From Thermoleophilia bacterium UBA2241 (GTDB taxonomy: Bacteria; Actinomycetota; Thermoleophilia; UBA2241), in contig DDYF01000039.1 of assembly GCA_002347645.1 (NCBI GenBank), positions 124,204 to 188,203 on the forward strand: DNA of 64,000 nucleotides, written 5' to 3'. Below the pieces are notes generated by a model that ran no database searches, had not been told where the DNA came from, and worked only from the letters and a program-made list of their open reading frames with translations. Positions 40,253 through 50,087 of this stretch are shown piece after piece. The first letter of the stretch is position 1, and each line of letters starts with the position of its first letter. The position numbers and the translations under genes are program-made.

Positions 40253-42099
40253 GTGCCAGGACCCTGCCCTTCGATGGAATCGTCGACGACGGGGAGCGAG
40301 CGGACCGCCTCGCGCAGGCGGCGGCGAACGCGCTCGAGTTCCGCCAGCTTGGCCTCCCGTGTACCAGTCTCGTCAGTTCCCGCCGCCGCCTTGAGCCTCG
40401 CGATGAGGCGACTGACCTGGGCCTCTTGCAGCCGCAGGAACAACTCGTCGACCACAGCGACCGTGAAGCGCTCGCGTCCCGAACGCAGCACGACTTCGGC
40501 GACGACGCCCGAGACACCGTCTGCCGCGTCCGGCGCGCAGTCCACCGAATCTTCGTTCTTCCCGGCATCCGCACTCGTCAATCGTGCTTTGACCCAACGA
40601 CACGCGGCCTTGGTCTCCGCGGAGGCGAAGACTCCTTCGTCGAGCCCGCCGAGCACATCGCGGCCCTTGTCAGGCAGGGCCAGACAGCCGGCGAGGAAGC
40701 GCACCTCCAGTTCGTGCACGCCGCCCACCGCGGCGCCCGCAGGGCCGGCGGCGCGGGCAGCGGCGGAGCCGGCCGGCGCGGGGGAGCGCGCGCCTCCGGC
40801 GCCGGACGACGCACTCAGCAGATAGCGCACGCTCTCTTCGGAGAGGTGCAGCCGGTCAGCGATGGTGCGAAGCTCCTCGTCGCGCTCGATGGGGGTGGCC
40901 GCCTCCGCGAGCACCCCCTTGAGCTGTGCGAAAGCCTGGGCCCTGCCGTCTGGGCGCGCGAGGTCGTTGCTCTCGAGGGCCAAGCGGACGTGGAATTGTA
41001 GCAGCGTCTCCGAATGGGCGGCAAGCTCGCGAAATCCTTGTGCCCCGGCCCCCGAGAGGACGTAGTCGGCCGGGTCGAGCCCCTCGGGCATGCGCACGAC
41101 GTGCAGGCTCAGACCGAGACGGCGGGCAAGGTTGAGCGCGCGGCTCATGGCGCCGACGCCGGCGGCGTCGGCGTCGAAGCACAGGTAGAGCTCGCGCGAG
41201 AGCCGTCCCAGGCGCTTGAGCTGCTGCTCGGTGAGCGCCGTGCCCATGGAGGCGACGACGTTCTCGATGCCGGCCTGGACGAGCGCCAGCACGTCGGTGT
41301 AGCCCTCGACGACGTACACGCGGTCGTCGCGGCCGGCCGCCGCCTTGGCGTTGTGCAGTCCGAAGAGCGCCTCGCTCTTGTGGTAAAGCGCCGTCTCGGG
41401 CGAGTTGAGGTACTTGGGCTTCTCGTCGGTGAGCGTCCGCGCGCCGAAGCCGAGAGTGCGGCCGCGGTCGTCGGCGAGCGGAAAAACGATGCGGTCGCGG
41501 AAGCGATCGTAGACGCCGCCCCTGCGCCCCGTGACGACGAGGCCGGCATCGAGCAGCTCCTGCTCAGTGAAGCCCTGACGACGCGCGGCATCGCGCAGCC
41601 GCTCCCAGCCGGGGAGCGCGTAGCCGACGCGAAACCGCCGGCAGACGTCGGCGCCGAGGCCGCGCTCGTCGAGGTAGGCGCGCGCCGCGGCGCCCGCCCG
41701 GTCGTCCCAGAGGCGCCGCTCGTAGTGCGCCGTCGCACGCTCGAGCAGCGCCCGCAGGCGATCGCGGCGCCGGCGCTCGGCCTCGCCCTGGGCGCTCGTC
41801 TCTTCGTACTCGAGGGCGATGCCGTACTTGTCGGCGAGGTGCTCGACAGCCTGCGCGAAGTCGAGGTTCTCCTTGCGTTGCACGAAGCTGAACAGATTGC
41901 CGCCCTCGCCGCAGCCGAAGCAGTAGTACAGCTTCTCGCCGGGATTGACCGAGAACGAGGGCGTCTTCTCTTCGTGGAACGGGCAGCAGCCCATGTAGTT
42001 CGCGCCGGACTTCTTGAGCCGCGTGTAGTGGCCGACGATCTCGACGAGGTCGGCGGCGGCCTGCACCTGGTCGATGCTCTGGCGAGCGATGCGCGGCAC
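40249..42099 (-). CDS. dnaG: DNA primase
   Basis: A 616-residue bacterial primase. The CHC2 zinc finger is C39, H42, C60, C63. The TOPRIM core has VYVVEGYTDVLAL and LYLCFDADAAG. The C-terminal helicase-binding part is present, after an Ala/Gly/Pro-rich linker near 455. Start GTG 42099 with GGGGGAGG upstream. It leads the primase-sigma block and makes RNA primers at the fork. Confidence 0.95.
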
Positions 42100-42101
42100 G
42101 G

Positions 42102-42608
42102 TCAGTCGCCTCCCCCGGGGCGCGGCAGACCGTCGTCCGGCAGCGGAGGCGTCCGGTCGCCCGAGGGACACCGCCCGGCTGCGGAGGCGGGAGCGGGTGA
42201 GAGCGGCGGCGCGGCGGGCTCGGGCGGTGGAGCGGGGCGCCGGGGGCGACCCCGAGGCGCGCCGGCCGGCGGCGCCTCGCGTCCCTGCAAGTACCGGAGA
42301 CCGGCGGCGCGGCGGCGGCGCTGCTTGCGCGACGGGCGCCGGTCTCGCTCGACGGGCGCGTACCTGAAACCGAGCCGGTCGAGGACGATGACCAGCCCGG
42401 CGACGACGAGGGGCACCCACACGAGGTACACGAGGGCCAGCAACGCCCAGGCCTCGACCGGCGTGGGGTCTGGCCCCGGTCGTGCGTTCCAGGCGGTGAA
42501 GTGGATCGTGATCCAGCCGGTGGCGAGCGCGACCACTGCGGGCGCCGACAGTGCGGCGACAGCCGCCACGGTGACGAGCGCCTTGGCGAGCGTGCGAGGA
42601 AGGGCCAT
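42102..42608 (-). CDS. Small membrane protein with Pro/Arg-rich tail
   Basis: A 168-residue protein with two membrane helices (ALVTVAAVAALSAPAVVALATG and AWALLALVYLVWVPLVVAGLVIV, about 10-30 and 53-75) and a long cytoplasmic tail rich in Arg and Pro. No family recognised. It lies between GNAT and dnaG genes; its ATG overlaps the GNAT stop and its own stop is two bases before the dnaG start. Confidence 0.7.
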   Translation of the reverse strand: MALPRTLAKALVTVAAVAALSAPAVVALATGWITIHFTAWNARPGPDPTPVEAWALLALVYLVWVPLVVAGLVIVLDRLGFRYAPVERDRRPSRKQRRRRAAGLRYLQGREAPPAGAPRGRPRRPAPPPEPAAPPLSPAPASAAGRCPSGDRTPPLPDDGLPRPGGGD

Positions 42609-43165
42609 CAGGACTCCGGGGCGAGGAAGCGCGCCATGAGCACCTCGTCATGATACTCGCCGGCGCGGACGAACTGCCGCCGGCGCAGCCCTTCGCGCAC
42701 GAAGCCGTGGCGTTCGTAGAAGCCGATCGCGGGCGTGTTGTGCGCGAACACGCTCAACTCCACCTTCTCGGCGCCCTGTTCGGTGGCCCACGCGATGGCC
42801 GTGTCGAGCAGCGCGCCCCCGACGCCGAGCGACCGGCTGTCGCGCGCGACCGACATGCCGAGCACGCGCACGTGGGCCGACGCGGGGTGGGCGTCGGCGG
42901 AGATGCCGAGGTTGCCCACCAAACGGTCGCCGGCCCAAGCGCAGAGGAAGAGGCTAGTGTCGCGCTCGGCGGCGGCCGCGATCCGGCGACGCCACTCGCG
43001 CGCCGGGATCTGCCCGGGCAGCATCAGCAGGGTGACGCGAGACTCGGCCGCGATGACGTCGAGCAGCCGGACGAGCGGCCGGGCGTCGCCCGGCCGCGCC
43101 GTCCGGATCACCGCCTCGTGGCCGTCCGCGAGGGCGACCGTCAGCTCATGGTGGAGCAGCGCCAC
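42608..43165 (-). CDS. GNAT family N-acetyltransferase
   Basis: A 185-residue GNAT enzyme: motif A is LGMSVARDSRSLGVGGALLDTAIAWATEQGAEKVEL (in parts), with R/Q-x-x-G-x-G/A read as SRSLGVGGAL, and motif B is NTPAIGFYERHGFVREGLRRR. It uses acetyl-CoA; substrate unknown, possibly a ribosomal protein or polyamine. ATG 43165. Confidence 0.88.
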   Translation of the reverse strand: MALLHHELTVALADGHEAVIRTARPGDARPLVRLLDVIAAESRVTLLMLPGQIPAREWRRRIAAAAERDTSLFLCAWAGDRLVGNLGISADAHPASAHVRVLGMSVARDSRSLGVGGALLDTAIAWATEQGAEKVELSVFAHNTPAIGFYERHGFVREGLRRRQFVRAGEYHDEVLMARFLAPES

Positions 43166-43274
43166 AGGCCCTCGCCCGCCGAACGCGCGCGACGGGTCGC
43201 CACGGTGGTGGCGTGCCCGCCGCCCCGGTCGTCGCCGCGCCCGCGTCCTCCCTGCCGTCGCGCCGTCGGCGGCG

Positions 43275-45998
43275 TCACTTCTCGAGCTCGAGTGCGCCGC
43301 GCTCCTCGATCGCCGCCTGGGCGGCCGCGAGACGCGCCACGGGCAGGCGAAACGGCGAGCAGCTCACATAGTTCATCCCGGAGCGATGGCAGAACTTGAC
43401 CGTCGCAGGGTCGCCGCCCTGTTCGCCGCAGATGCCGACCTTGAGATCCGGCCGCGTCGTGCGACCGCGCTCGATGCCGTACTCGACGAGCTGGCCGACG
43501 CCGTCCTGGTCCAGCGTCTCGAAGGGGTCGGACGGCCAGATCTCGAGCGCCTCGCTCGTGTAGAGCGGCATGAACTTGCCGGCGTCGTCGCGGCTCACCC
43601 CGAACGTCATCTGCGTAAGGTCGTTGGTGCCGAAGCTGAAGAACTCCGCGACCTCGGCGATCTTGCACGCCGTGAGAGCGGCCCGGGGGATCTCGATCAT
43701 GGTGCCCACGAGGTACTCGACCTCGACGCCCTGCTCGGCGAAGACCTCGGCGGCGACGCCGCGCACGACCTTGTCCTGGTGCTCGAGCTCCTTCTTGGTG
43801 CCGACGAGTGGGATCATGATCTCGGGCTTGACCGCGACGCCCTCCTTCTTGACGATGCAGGCGGCCTCGAGGATCGCCCGCGCCTGCATGCGCGTGATCT
43901 CCGGGAAGGCGATGCCCAGACGGCAGCCGCGGTGCCCCAGCATCGGGTTGGTCTCGCGCAGCTCCTCGACCTTGGCTTTGACGACCGAGGGCTCGACGCC
44001 CAGGGCTGCGGCGGTCTTGCGCACGTCGTCGTCGTCGTGCGGGACGAACTCGTGCAGCGGCGGGTCGAGGGTGCGGATGGTGACCGGGCGCTCGCCCATC
44101 ACGCGGAAGATCTCGGCGAAGTCGTCGCGCTGCATCGGCAGCAGCTTGGCGAGCGCCTTCTCGCGCCCGGCCACGTCGTCGGCCAGGATCATCTCGCGCA
44201 CCGCGGTGATGCGCTCGCCACCGAAGAACATATGCTCGGTGCGGCACAGCCCGATGCCTTCGGCGCCGAAGGCGAGCGCGTTGGCCGCCTGGTCGGGCTG
44301 GTCGGCGTTCGTGCGCACCCTGAGCTTCCGTTCGGCGTCGGCCCACTTCATGAGGTCGTCGTAGTACTTGTAGGTCTCGGACTCGTCGGGCGTGAGCGTC
44401 TTCTCGAGCAGCACCTGCAGGACCTCGCTGTGGCGGGTCTCGAGCTGCCCGGCGATCACCTCGCCGGTGAACCCGTCGATCGAAATCCAGTCGCCTTCCT
44501 TCACGACGGTGCCGTCGGCGTTGAGCGTCCGCGCCCGGTAGTCGATGCCGAGCGCCTCGCAGCCCACGACCGCCACCTTGCCCATCTGGCGGGCGACCAG
44601 CGCGGCGTGACTCGTCATGCCGCCGCGCGCGGTGAGGATGCCCTCGGAGGCGTCCATGCCGCGGATGTCCTCGGGGCTCGTCTCGATGCGCACGAGCAGG
44701 ACCTTCTCGCCCCTCGCCGCCCACGCCTCGGCGTCCGGCGCGTTGAAGACGACCTTGCCCGTCGCCGCGCCGGGGCCGGCGGCCAGGCCCCTGGCCAGGA
44801 CCCGGCCCTCCGCGACGACGGCCTTCTTGGCCTCGCGTGAGAAGACCGGGCGCAGGAGCTGGTTCAACTGCTCGGGCTCGATCCGCATGAGCGCCTCGTC
44901 CGGCGTGATGAGACCCTCCTCGCACATGTCGACGGCGATGCGGATGGCGGCGAGGCCAGTCCGCTTGCCGTTGCGCGTCTGCAGCATGTAGAGGCGGCCC
45001 TTCTCGACAGTGAACTCGAAGTCCTGCATGTCGCGGAGCTCGCGTTCGAGCGTCTTGCGCACCTCGAGCAGCTCGGCGTATGCCGGCGGGAACACCTCGG
45101 CCAGCTCCTCGACCGGCCGGGGGGTGCGCACGCCGGCGACGACGTCCTCGCCCTGCGCGTTCACGAGGAACTCGCCGTAGAACACGTCCGCGCCGGTCGC
45201 CGGGTCGCGCGTGAAGGCGACGCCCGTCCCCGACTCGTCGCCGGTGTTGCCGTAGACCATCACCTGCACGTTCACGGCGGTGCCCCAGCTGTCGGGGATG
45301 TCGTAGAGACGCCGGTAGGCGACAGCGCGGTCGTTGCCCCACGACCCGAACACCGCCGAGATCGAGCCCCAGAGTTGCGCCCGCGGATCGTCGGGGAAGT
45401 CGTGTCCCGTGCGCTCCTTGACGGCCGCCTTGAAGAGCCCGACCAGCTCCATGAGGTCGTCGGCGCCCAGGTCGGTGTCGAAGGCCGCGCCGCGCGCCTT
45501 CTTCATCTCGTCGAGGATCTCCTCGAACGGGTCGATCGCGTCCTGGTCCTCGGGCTTGCAGCCGAGGACGACGTCGCCGTACATCGACACGAAGCGCCGG
45601 TAGCAGTCGTAGGCGAAGCGCGGGTTGCCCGTCTGGGCGATCACGCCCTGGACGGTGGTGTCGTTGAGGCCCAAGTTGAGGATGGTGTCCATCATGCCGG
45701 GCATCGATGCACGAGCGCCGGAGCGGACGGACAGCAGCAGCGGATCGCCCGAATCCCCGAACTTCTTCCCGGTGTCGGCCTCGAGTTGGGCGACGGCGGC
45801 GTCCACCTGGGCGTCGAGACCGTCGGGGTACGAACCGTTGGCCGAGTAGTGGTTGCAGACCTCGGTCGTGACCGTGAAGCCGGGCGGCACCGGCAGGCCG
45901 ATGACCGTCATCTCGGCGAGGTTGGCGCCCTTGCCGCCGAGCAGAGCCTTCATGTCCTTGTCGCCCTCGCGGAAGTGATATACGTACTTGTCGGTCAT
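43275..45998 (-). CDS. ppdK: Pyruvate, phosphate dikinase
   Basis: A 907-residue enzyme turning pyruvate, ATP and phosphate into phosphoenolpyruvate and back. The N-terminal ATP-grasp domain (GGKGANLAEMTVIGLPVPPGFTVTTEVC), the phosphohistidine domain (GGMTSHAALVARQMGKVAVVG, His near 455) and the C-terminal PEP barrel (FFSFGTNDLTQMTFGVSRDDAGKF, then CGEQGGDPATVKFCHRSGMNYVSCSPFR in parts) are all there. Full length for the family. ATG 45998 after GAGGGGG. It fits the gluconeogenic/glycolytic set at the right end. Confidence 0.96.
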   Translation of the reverse strand: MTDKYVYHFREGDKDMKALLGGKGANLAEMTVIGLPVPPGFTVTTEVCNHYSANGSYPDGLDAQVDAAVAQLEADTGKKFGDSGDPLLLSVRSGARASMPGMMDTILNLGLNDTTVQGVIAQTGNPRFAYDCYRRFVSMYGDVVLGCKPEDQDAIDPFEEILDEMKKARGAAFDTDLGADDLMELVGLFKAAVKERTGHDFPDDPRAQLWGSISAVFGSWGNDRAVAYRRLYDIPDSWGTAVNVQVMVYGNTGDESGTGVAFTRDPATGADVFYGEFLVNAQGEDVVAGVRTPRPVEELAEVFPPAYAELLEVRKTLERELRDMQDFEFTVEKGRLYMLQTRNGKRTGLAAIRIAVDMCEEGLITPDEALMRIEPEQLNQLLRPVFSREAKKAVVAEGRVLARGLAAGPGAATGKVVFNAPDAEAWAARGEKVLLVRIETSPEDIRGMDASEGILTARGGMTSHAALVARQMGKVAVVGCEALGIDYRARTLNADGTVVKEGDWISIDGFTGEVIAGQLETRHSEVLQVLLEKTLTPDESETYKYYDDLMKWADAERKLRVRTNADQPDQAANALAFGAEGIGLCRTEHMFFGGERITAVREMILADDVAGREKALAKLLPMQRDDFAEIFRVMGERPVTIRTLDPPLHEFVPHDDDDVRKTAAALGVEPSVVKAKVEELRETNPMLGHRGCRLGIAFPEITRMQARAILEAACIVKKEGVAVKPEIMIPLVGTKKELEHQDKVVRGVAAEVFAEQGVEVEYLVGTMIEIPRAALTACKIAEVAEFFSFGTNDLTQMTFGVSRDDAGKFMPLYTSEALEIWPSDPFETLDQDGVGQLVEYGIERGRTTRPDLKVGICGEQGGDPATVKFCHRSGMNYVSCSPFRLPVARLAAAQAAIEERGALELEK

Positions 45999-46063
45999 CA
46001 GTCCCCCTCCTCGGGTCTGCGCACGCGCCGCGGATCCGCCGGGTCGCCCGGCGCCGCGCGACG

Positions 46064-48313
46064 CTATCGCCCCTCTTCGCTGGTCGGCAGGCGGTCGAGC
46101 GCGCCGATCCGGCCGAGCAGGCCGGTGACGGCTTCGAGCTGCGCCAGCCGGTTCTCGCGGATCTTCTCGTCCGGGTCCATGACCAGGACGTCGTCGAAAT
46201 AGCGGTCGACCGCGGCGCGCAGCGGCGCGGCGGCGGCCAGCGCGACCTCGATCTCGAGACGGTCGAGCGCCTCGCGCACGGCGGGCGTCACCTCGGCGAG
46301 CTTCGCAGCGAGGACGCGCTCGGCTTCGCCCGAGAAGAGCGCCGGGTCTGGCGGACGGGCACCGGCGGCGCCGGTCTTGCCGGCGAGCGATGCGCAGCGG
46401 TCATAGGCCACGACGACGACGTCGAGGATGCCCCGCCCCGCGAGCGCGGCGAAGGCGCGCGCCCGGGCGGCGAGGGCGGGCAGGTCGCCGGCGTCAGCGC
46501 CGAGCGCCGCCTCGACGACGGCGAAGGGCAGGCCTTCATCGAGCAGGAGCGCCTGAAGGCGCTCCAGCACGAAGGCCTGCGTCTCGTCGAGGGCGGCGGC
46601 GCGCGTCGCGTCGTCCAGCTCGACGGCGCCCTGCACCTCGTACTGGTCGAAGGCGCTGCAGAGCAGACCCCGCACGGGGAACCGCAGCTCGAAGCCCAGC
46701 GCGATGCGCACGATGCCCATCGCCGCGCGACGCAGCCCGTAGGGGTCGCGGGACCCGCTCGGCTTCTCGCCGGCCGCCCATGCGCCGGCGATGTTGTCGG
46801 CCTTCTCGGCGACGGCGAGCAGACCGCCGGCCATCGTCGTCGGGACCGGTGCCGATGCCGAGAGCGGCAGGTACTGCTCGCCCACGGCCCGGCCGACCGC
46901 CTCAGTCTCACCCGCTGCCCGCGCGTAGATCTCCCCCATCGCGCCCTGCAGGCTGGGGAACTCGATGACGACCTGGCTCACGAGGTCGGCCTTGGCGAGC
47001 ACCGCGGCGCGCCTGAGGTCGGACGCGAGCGCGGTCTCGGGAGCGCCGTCCTTGGTGCTGCCGGCCGTGGCTTCTCCGCCACCGCAGGCGGGCCAGCTCT
47101 CCAGCCGCAGACCGGCGTCGCCGCGCGCCTCCACCCCGGCGGCCAGGCCGGCCACCAGGCCGCCGAGCCGGTGCGCCTTGTCTGCGAGAGAGCCGAGCTT
47201 CTCGTGGAAGACCACGGTGCCGAGCCTGCCCGCCATGGACGGCAGACCCTCGGCGAGGTCGCGGTCGTAGGCGAACTCGGCGTCGGCGAGCCGGCCGTCG
47301 AGGACGCGCTCGTTCCCGTGCGTGACGGCGGCGGCCGCCTGCGGGTCGCCGTTCGAGACGTAGAGGAAGACGGGCAGGAGGGCGCCGTCCCCGCGTTCCA
47401 CAGGAAAGTACCGCTGATGGCTCTGCATGGCGGTCACCAGCACCGCACGCGGCAGGCGCAGGTGGCGCTCGGCGAACGTCCCGGCGGCGACGCTGGGCCA
47501 CTCCGCGAGGTAGACCGCCTCGGCGAGGACGTCGCCCGGATCGGACCACACGCCGCCGGCCTCGCGCGCCGTTGCGTCGAGCCCCGCGACGATCAGCCGG
47601 CGGCGCTCGTCGTGGTCGGCGATCACGGCCGCTTCCTTCAACGCCGCCTCGTACCTCTCCGGATCGTCCACGGTGACGGGCGCGCCGAGCACGCGGTGGC
47701 CCTGACTGACGTCGCCGATCTCGAGATCGTAGAAGGGCGCCCGCACGGTGGCCTCTCCGAGCTTGGCCACGATCCAGCGAAGAGGACGCGAGAAGCGCAG
47801 GTACTCTTCGGTTCCCGGGGGACGGCGTCCCCAGCGCATGCCCCTCGGCACCTGGATGCTGCCGATGAGCCTGACGACGATCGTGGGCAGGACTTCCAGC
47901 GCCGTTGCGCGCGGCGCGTCGACCTCGGCGATCACGAACTCCACACCGTCCGCCGTCTCGCGGCCGAGGTCCGCGACCGCGACGCCGCGGGAACGCGCGA
48001 AACCTTCGCCGGCCTTCGTCGGCGCTCCGTCCGGGCCGAACGCCGCCGCCACGCGCGGGCCGCGAAAGCGACGCGTCTCCGGCTCCTGGCGCTCCGGCAC
48101 GCCCCGCACGAGCACGGCGATGCGACGCGGCGAGACCAGCACGCGCAGCCCATCGCGCGTGAAGCCCTCGGGCAGGAGGCGCGCCTCGGCGAGCAGCTTC
48201 TCCGCCAGACCCGCCTCGGCGCCGTCGGCGCCGAGCTGCCGCAGCACGGCCTCGCAGAAGCGATACGGCAGCTCCTCGCAGCCGAGCTCGATCAAGAGGG
48301 TCGAGCCGCTCAC
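46064..48313 (-). CDS. glyS: Glycyl-tRNA synthetase beta subunit
   Basis: A 749-residue beta subunit with the opening LLIELGCEELPYRF, then LVSPRRIAVLVRG and the HD-like part AYDRDLAEGLPSMAGRLGTVVFHEKLGSLADKAHRL (in parts), and the C-terminal anticodon-binding region VMDPDEKIRENRLAQLEAV. GTG 48313 overlaps the glyQ stop by four bases. It binds and discriminates tRNA-Gly. Confidence 0.95.
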   Translation of the reverse strand: MSGSTLLIELGCEELPYRFCEAVLRQLGADGAEAGLAEKLLAEARLLPEGFTRDGLRVLVSPRRIAVLVRGVPERQEPETRRFRGPRVAAAFGPDGAPTKAGEGFARSRGVAVADLGRETADGVEFVIAEVDAPRATALEVLPTIVVRLIGSIQVPRGMRWGRRPPGTEEYLRFSRPLRWIVAKLGEATVRAPFYDLEIGDVSQGHRVLGAPVTVDDPERYEAALKEAAVIADHDERRRLIVAGLDATAREAGGVWSDPGDVLAEAVYLAEWPSVAAGTFAERHLRLPRAVLVTAMQSHQRYFPVERGDGALLPVFLYVSNGDPQAAAAVTHGNERVLDGRLADAEFAYDRDLAEGLPSMAGRLGTVVFHEKLGSLADKAHRLGGLVAGLAAGVEARGDAGLRLESWPACGGGEATAGSTKDGAPETALASDLRRAAVLAKADLVSQVVIEFPSLQGAMGEIYARAAGETEAVGRAVGEQYLPLSASAPVPTTMAGGLLAVAEKADNIAGAWAAGEKPSGSRDPYGLRRAAMGIVRIALGFELRFPVRGLLCSAFDQYEVQGAVELDDATRAAALDETQAFVLERLQALLLDEGLPFAVVEAALGADAGDLPALAARARAFAALAGRGILDVVVVAYDRCASLAGKTGAAGARPPDPALFSGEAERVLAAKLAEVTPAVREALDRLEIEVALAAAAPLRAAVDRYFDDVLVMDPDEKIRENRLAQLEAVTGLLGRIGALDRLPTSEEGR

Positions 48314-49257
48314 GTCGTCCCCGCACCCTCGCGAGCGGTCTGACGCTCCGCCTGCACGTCGAGGTACAGGCGCGCGACCTTGCGCGCCAGGTCGCGGACG
48401 CGCGCGATGTGCGCCGTCCGGTCGGTCACGCTGATCACACCGCGCGCGTCGAGCAGGTTGAACGTGTGGCTGCACTTGAGCACGTGATCGTAGGCGGGCA
48501 CCGGGAGCCGCGCCTCGAGGCAACGCTCGGCCTCGGCGGCGAACTCGCGGAAGTGCCGAGACAGGACCTCCGTGTCGGCGACCTCGAAATCGTAGCGGCT
48601 GAACTCCCGCTCGTTCTCGCGGTACACGTCGCCGTAGGTGATCGTCTGCAGTTCACCGCCGGCCTCCTCCCACTGCGACCAGACGACGTCGTAGACGCTG
48701 TCCACCCCCTGCAGGTACATCGCGATGCGTTCGAGCCCATACGTCAACTCGATGGTGATGGGGTCGAGGTCGAAGCCGCCGAGCTGCTGGAAGTAGGTGA
48801 ACTGGGTGGCCTCCATGCCGTCGATCCAGACCTCCCAGCCCTGGCCCCAGGCCCCGAGCGTGGGTCCTTCCCAGTTGTCTTCGACGAAGCGCACGTCGTG
48901 CCCGCGCAGGTCGACGCCGAGCGCGGAGAGCGAGGCGAGGTAGATGTCCTGGATGTCGGGCGGGGACGGCTTGATCACCACTTGGTACTGGAAGTAGTGA
49001 CCGAGACGATACGGGTTCTCGCCGTAGCGGCCGTCGGTGGGGCGCATCGACGGCTCGACGTAGGCGGCACGCCACGGCCGGCTGCCGAGGCAGCGCAGGA
49101 AGGTCGCGGGGTTGAAGGTGCCGGCGCCGACCTCGGTGTGGTACGGCTGGACGACGACGCAGCCCTGCGCCTCCCAGAAGGCCTGCAAGCGGCCGATGAT
49201 CTCCTGGAAGGTGGGGTGGACGCGGCCTGCGTCCGTCTCTGGTGCGCTCGCGCTCAT
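48310..49257 (-). CDS. glyQ: Glycyl-tRNA synthetase alpha subunit
   Basis: A 315-residue catalytic subunit: TFQEIIGRLQAFWEAQGCVVVQPYHTEVGAGTFNPATFLRCLG (in parts), YVEPSMRPTDGRYGENPYRLGHYFQYQVVIKPSP (in parts) and WEVWIDGMEATQFTYFQQLGG, all standard for GlyQ. ATG 49257 after GGAGG. Forms alpha2beta2 with the next gene product. Confidence 0.96.
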   Translation of the reverse strand: MSASAPETDAGRVHPTFQEIIGRLQAFWEAQGCVVVQPYHTEVGAGTFNPATFLRCLGSRPWRAAYVEPSMRPTDGRYGENPYRLGHYFQYQVVIKPSPPDIQDIYLASLSALGVDLRGHDVRFVEDNWEGPTLGAWGQGWEVWIDGMEATQFTYFQQLGGFDLDPITIELTYGLERIAMYLQGVDSVYDVVWSQWEEAGGELQTITYGDVYRENEREFSRYDFEVADTEVLSRHFREFAAEAERCLEARLPVPAYDHVLKCSHTFNLLDARGVISVTDRTAHIARVRDLARKVARLYLDVQAERQTAREGAGTT

Positions 49258-49351
49258 GGTCCTCCGGTCGGGGGCGCCGATTCTATCAGCCACCCCGCCA
49301 CGCGAGACAGCCGAAGGGTCTCCAGGCGTGCACGACCTGCTCTCGCAAGCG

Positions 49352-50083
49352 CTACAACCGGGCGAACCGCAGGGCACGCAGGCGCGTGCCGGCGTGGTAG
49401 GCGAACAACAGGTGGAGGTCGCGCAGCGCCTCCTCGACGGCGGCGGAGGGCGGCGCCGCGCGCAGCTCCGCCAGGGGCAGGGCGACGGCGGCGTGCAGCG
49501 CGGCGATCGCCTCCGGCGTGATCGGCACGCCGTCGCCGAGGCAGTCGCCGCAGACGAGGCCGCCGCGCGCCGCCGAAAAGGCGAGCGCGCGGCCGCCGGC
49601 GCCGCACGACGCGCAGCGGTCGAGCACCGGCAGGTAGCCGGCCTCGTAGAGGAGCTTGACGAGAAAGCCGAGGACGAGCGGCGCGCCCGTGGCCGGCCCG
49701 TGGAACCCGGCGTCGATCTCGCGCAGGCCGCTCCTGAGCAGCGCGAACACGCGCTCCTCGGGCTCGCCCTCGGCGAAGAGCAGGGCGGCGGCCTCGCAGC
49801 CGACCGCCGCCGCCGTGAGGGCCTCGCGGTCCTCGCGCAGGTGACGAAAGACGTCGACGAGCTGGGCCGAGGTCACCGTCGCGCGCGTGCGGCCCCGGTA
49901 GAGGACGAGGTCGCAGACGTTGAACGGCTCCAGGCGGCCACCCCACCGCGACGTCGTGCGGCGCACCCCTTTGACGACCGCGTCGATGCGCCCCTGGTCG
50001 CGGGTGAACAGCGTGAGCCAGCGGTCTGCCTCGCCGAGCGGCCGTGACGACAGGACCACGGCGCGTGTCGTCGCATAACGCAT
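49352..50083 (-). CDS. recO: DNA repair protein RecO
   Basis: A 243-residue RecO: N-terminal OB fold (TTRAVVLSSRPLGEADRWLTLFTRDQGRIDAVVKGVR in parts), helical middle, and the zinc finger CASCGAGG...CGDCLGDG at about 165-190. It helps RecR load RecA on SSB-coated DNA. ATG 50083. Confidence 0.92.
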   Translation of the reverse strand: MRYATTRAVVLSSRPLGEADRWLTLFTRDQGRIDAVVKGVRRTTSRWGGRLEPFNVCDLVLYRGRTRATVTSAQLVDVFRHLREDREALTAAAVGCEAAALLFAEGEPEERVFALLRSGLREIDAGFHGPATGAPLVLGFLVKLLYEAGYLPVLDRCASCGAGGRALAFSAARGGLVCGDCLGDGVPITPEAIAALHAAVALPLAELRAAPPSAAVEEALRDLHLLFAYHAGTRLRALRFARL

Positions 50084-50087
50084 GCGG

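Noticed and set aside
40426..42639. Long plus-strand frames opposite dnaG
   Set aside because: They are antisense shadows of a primase with all motifs in place, and show no recognisable domain.
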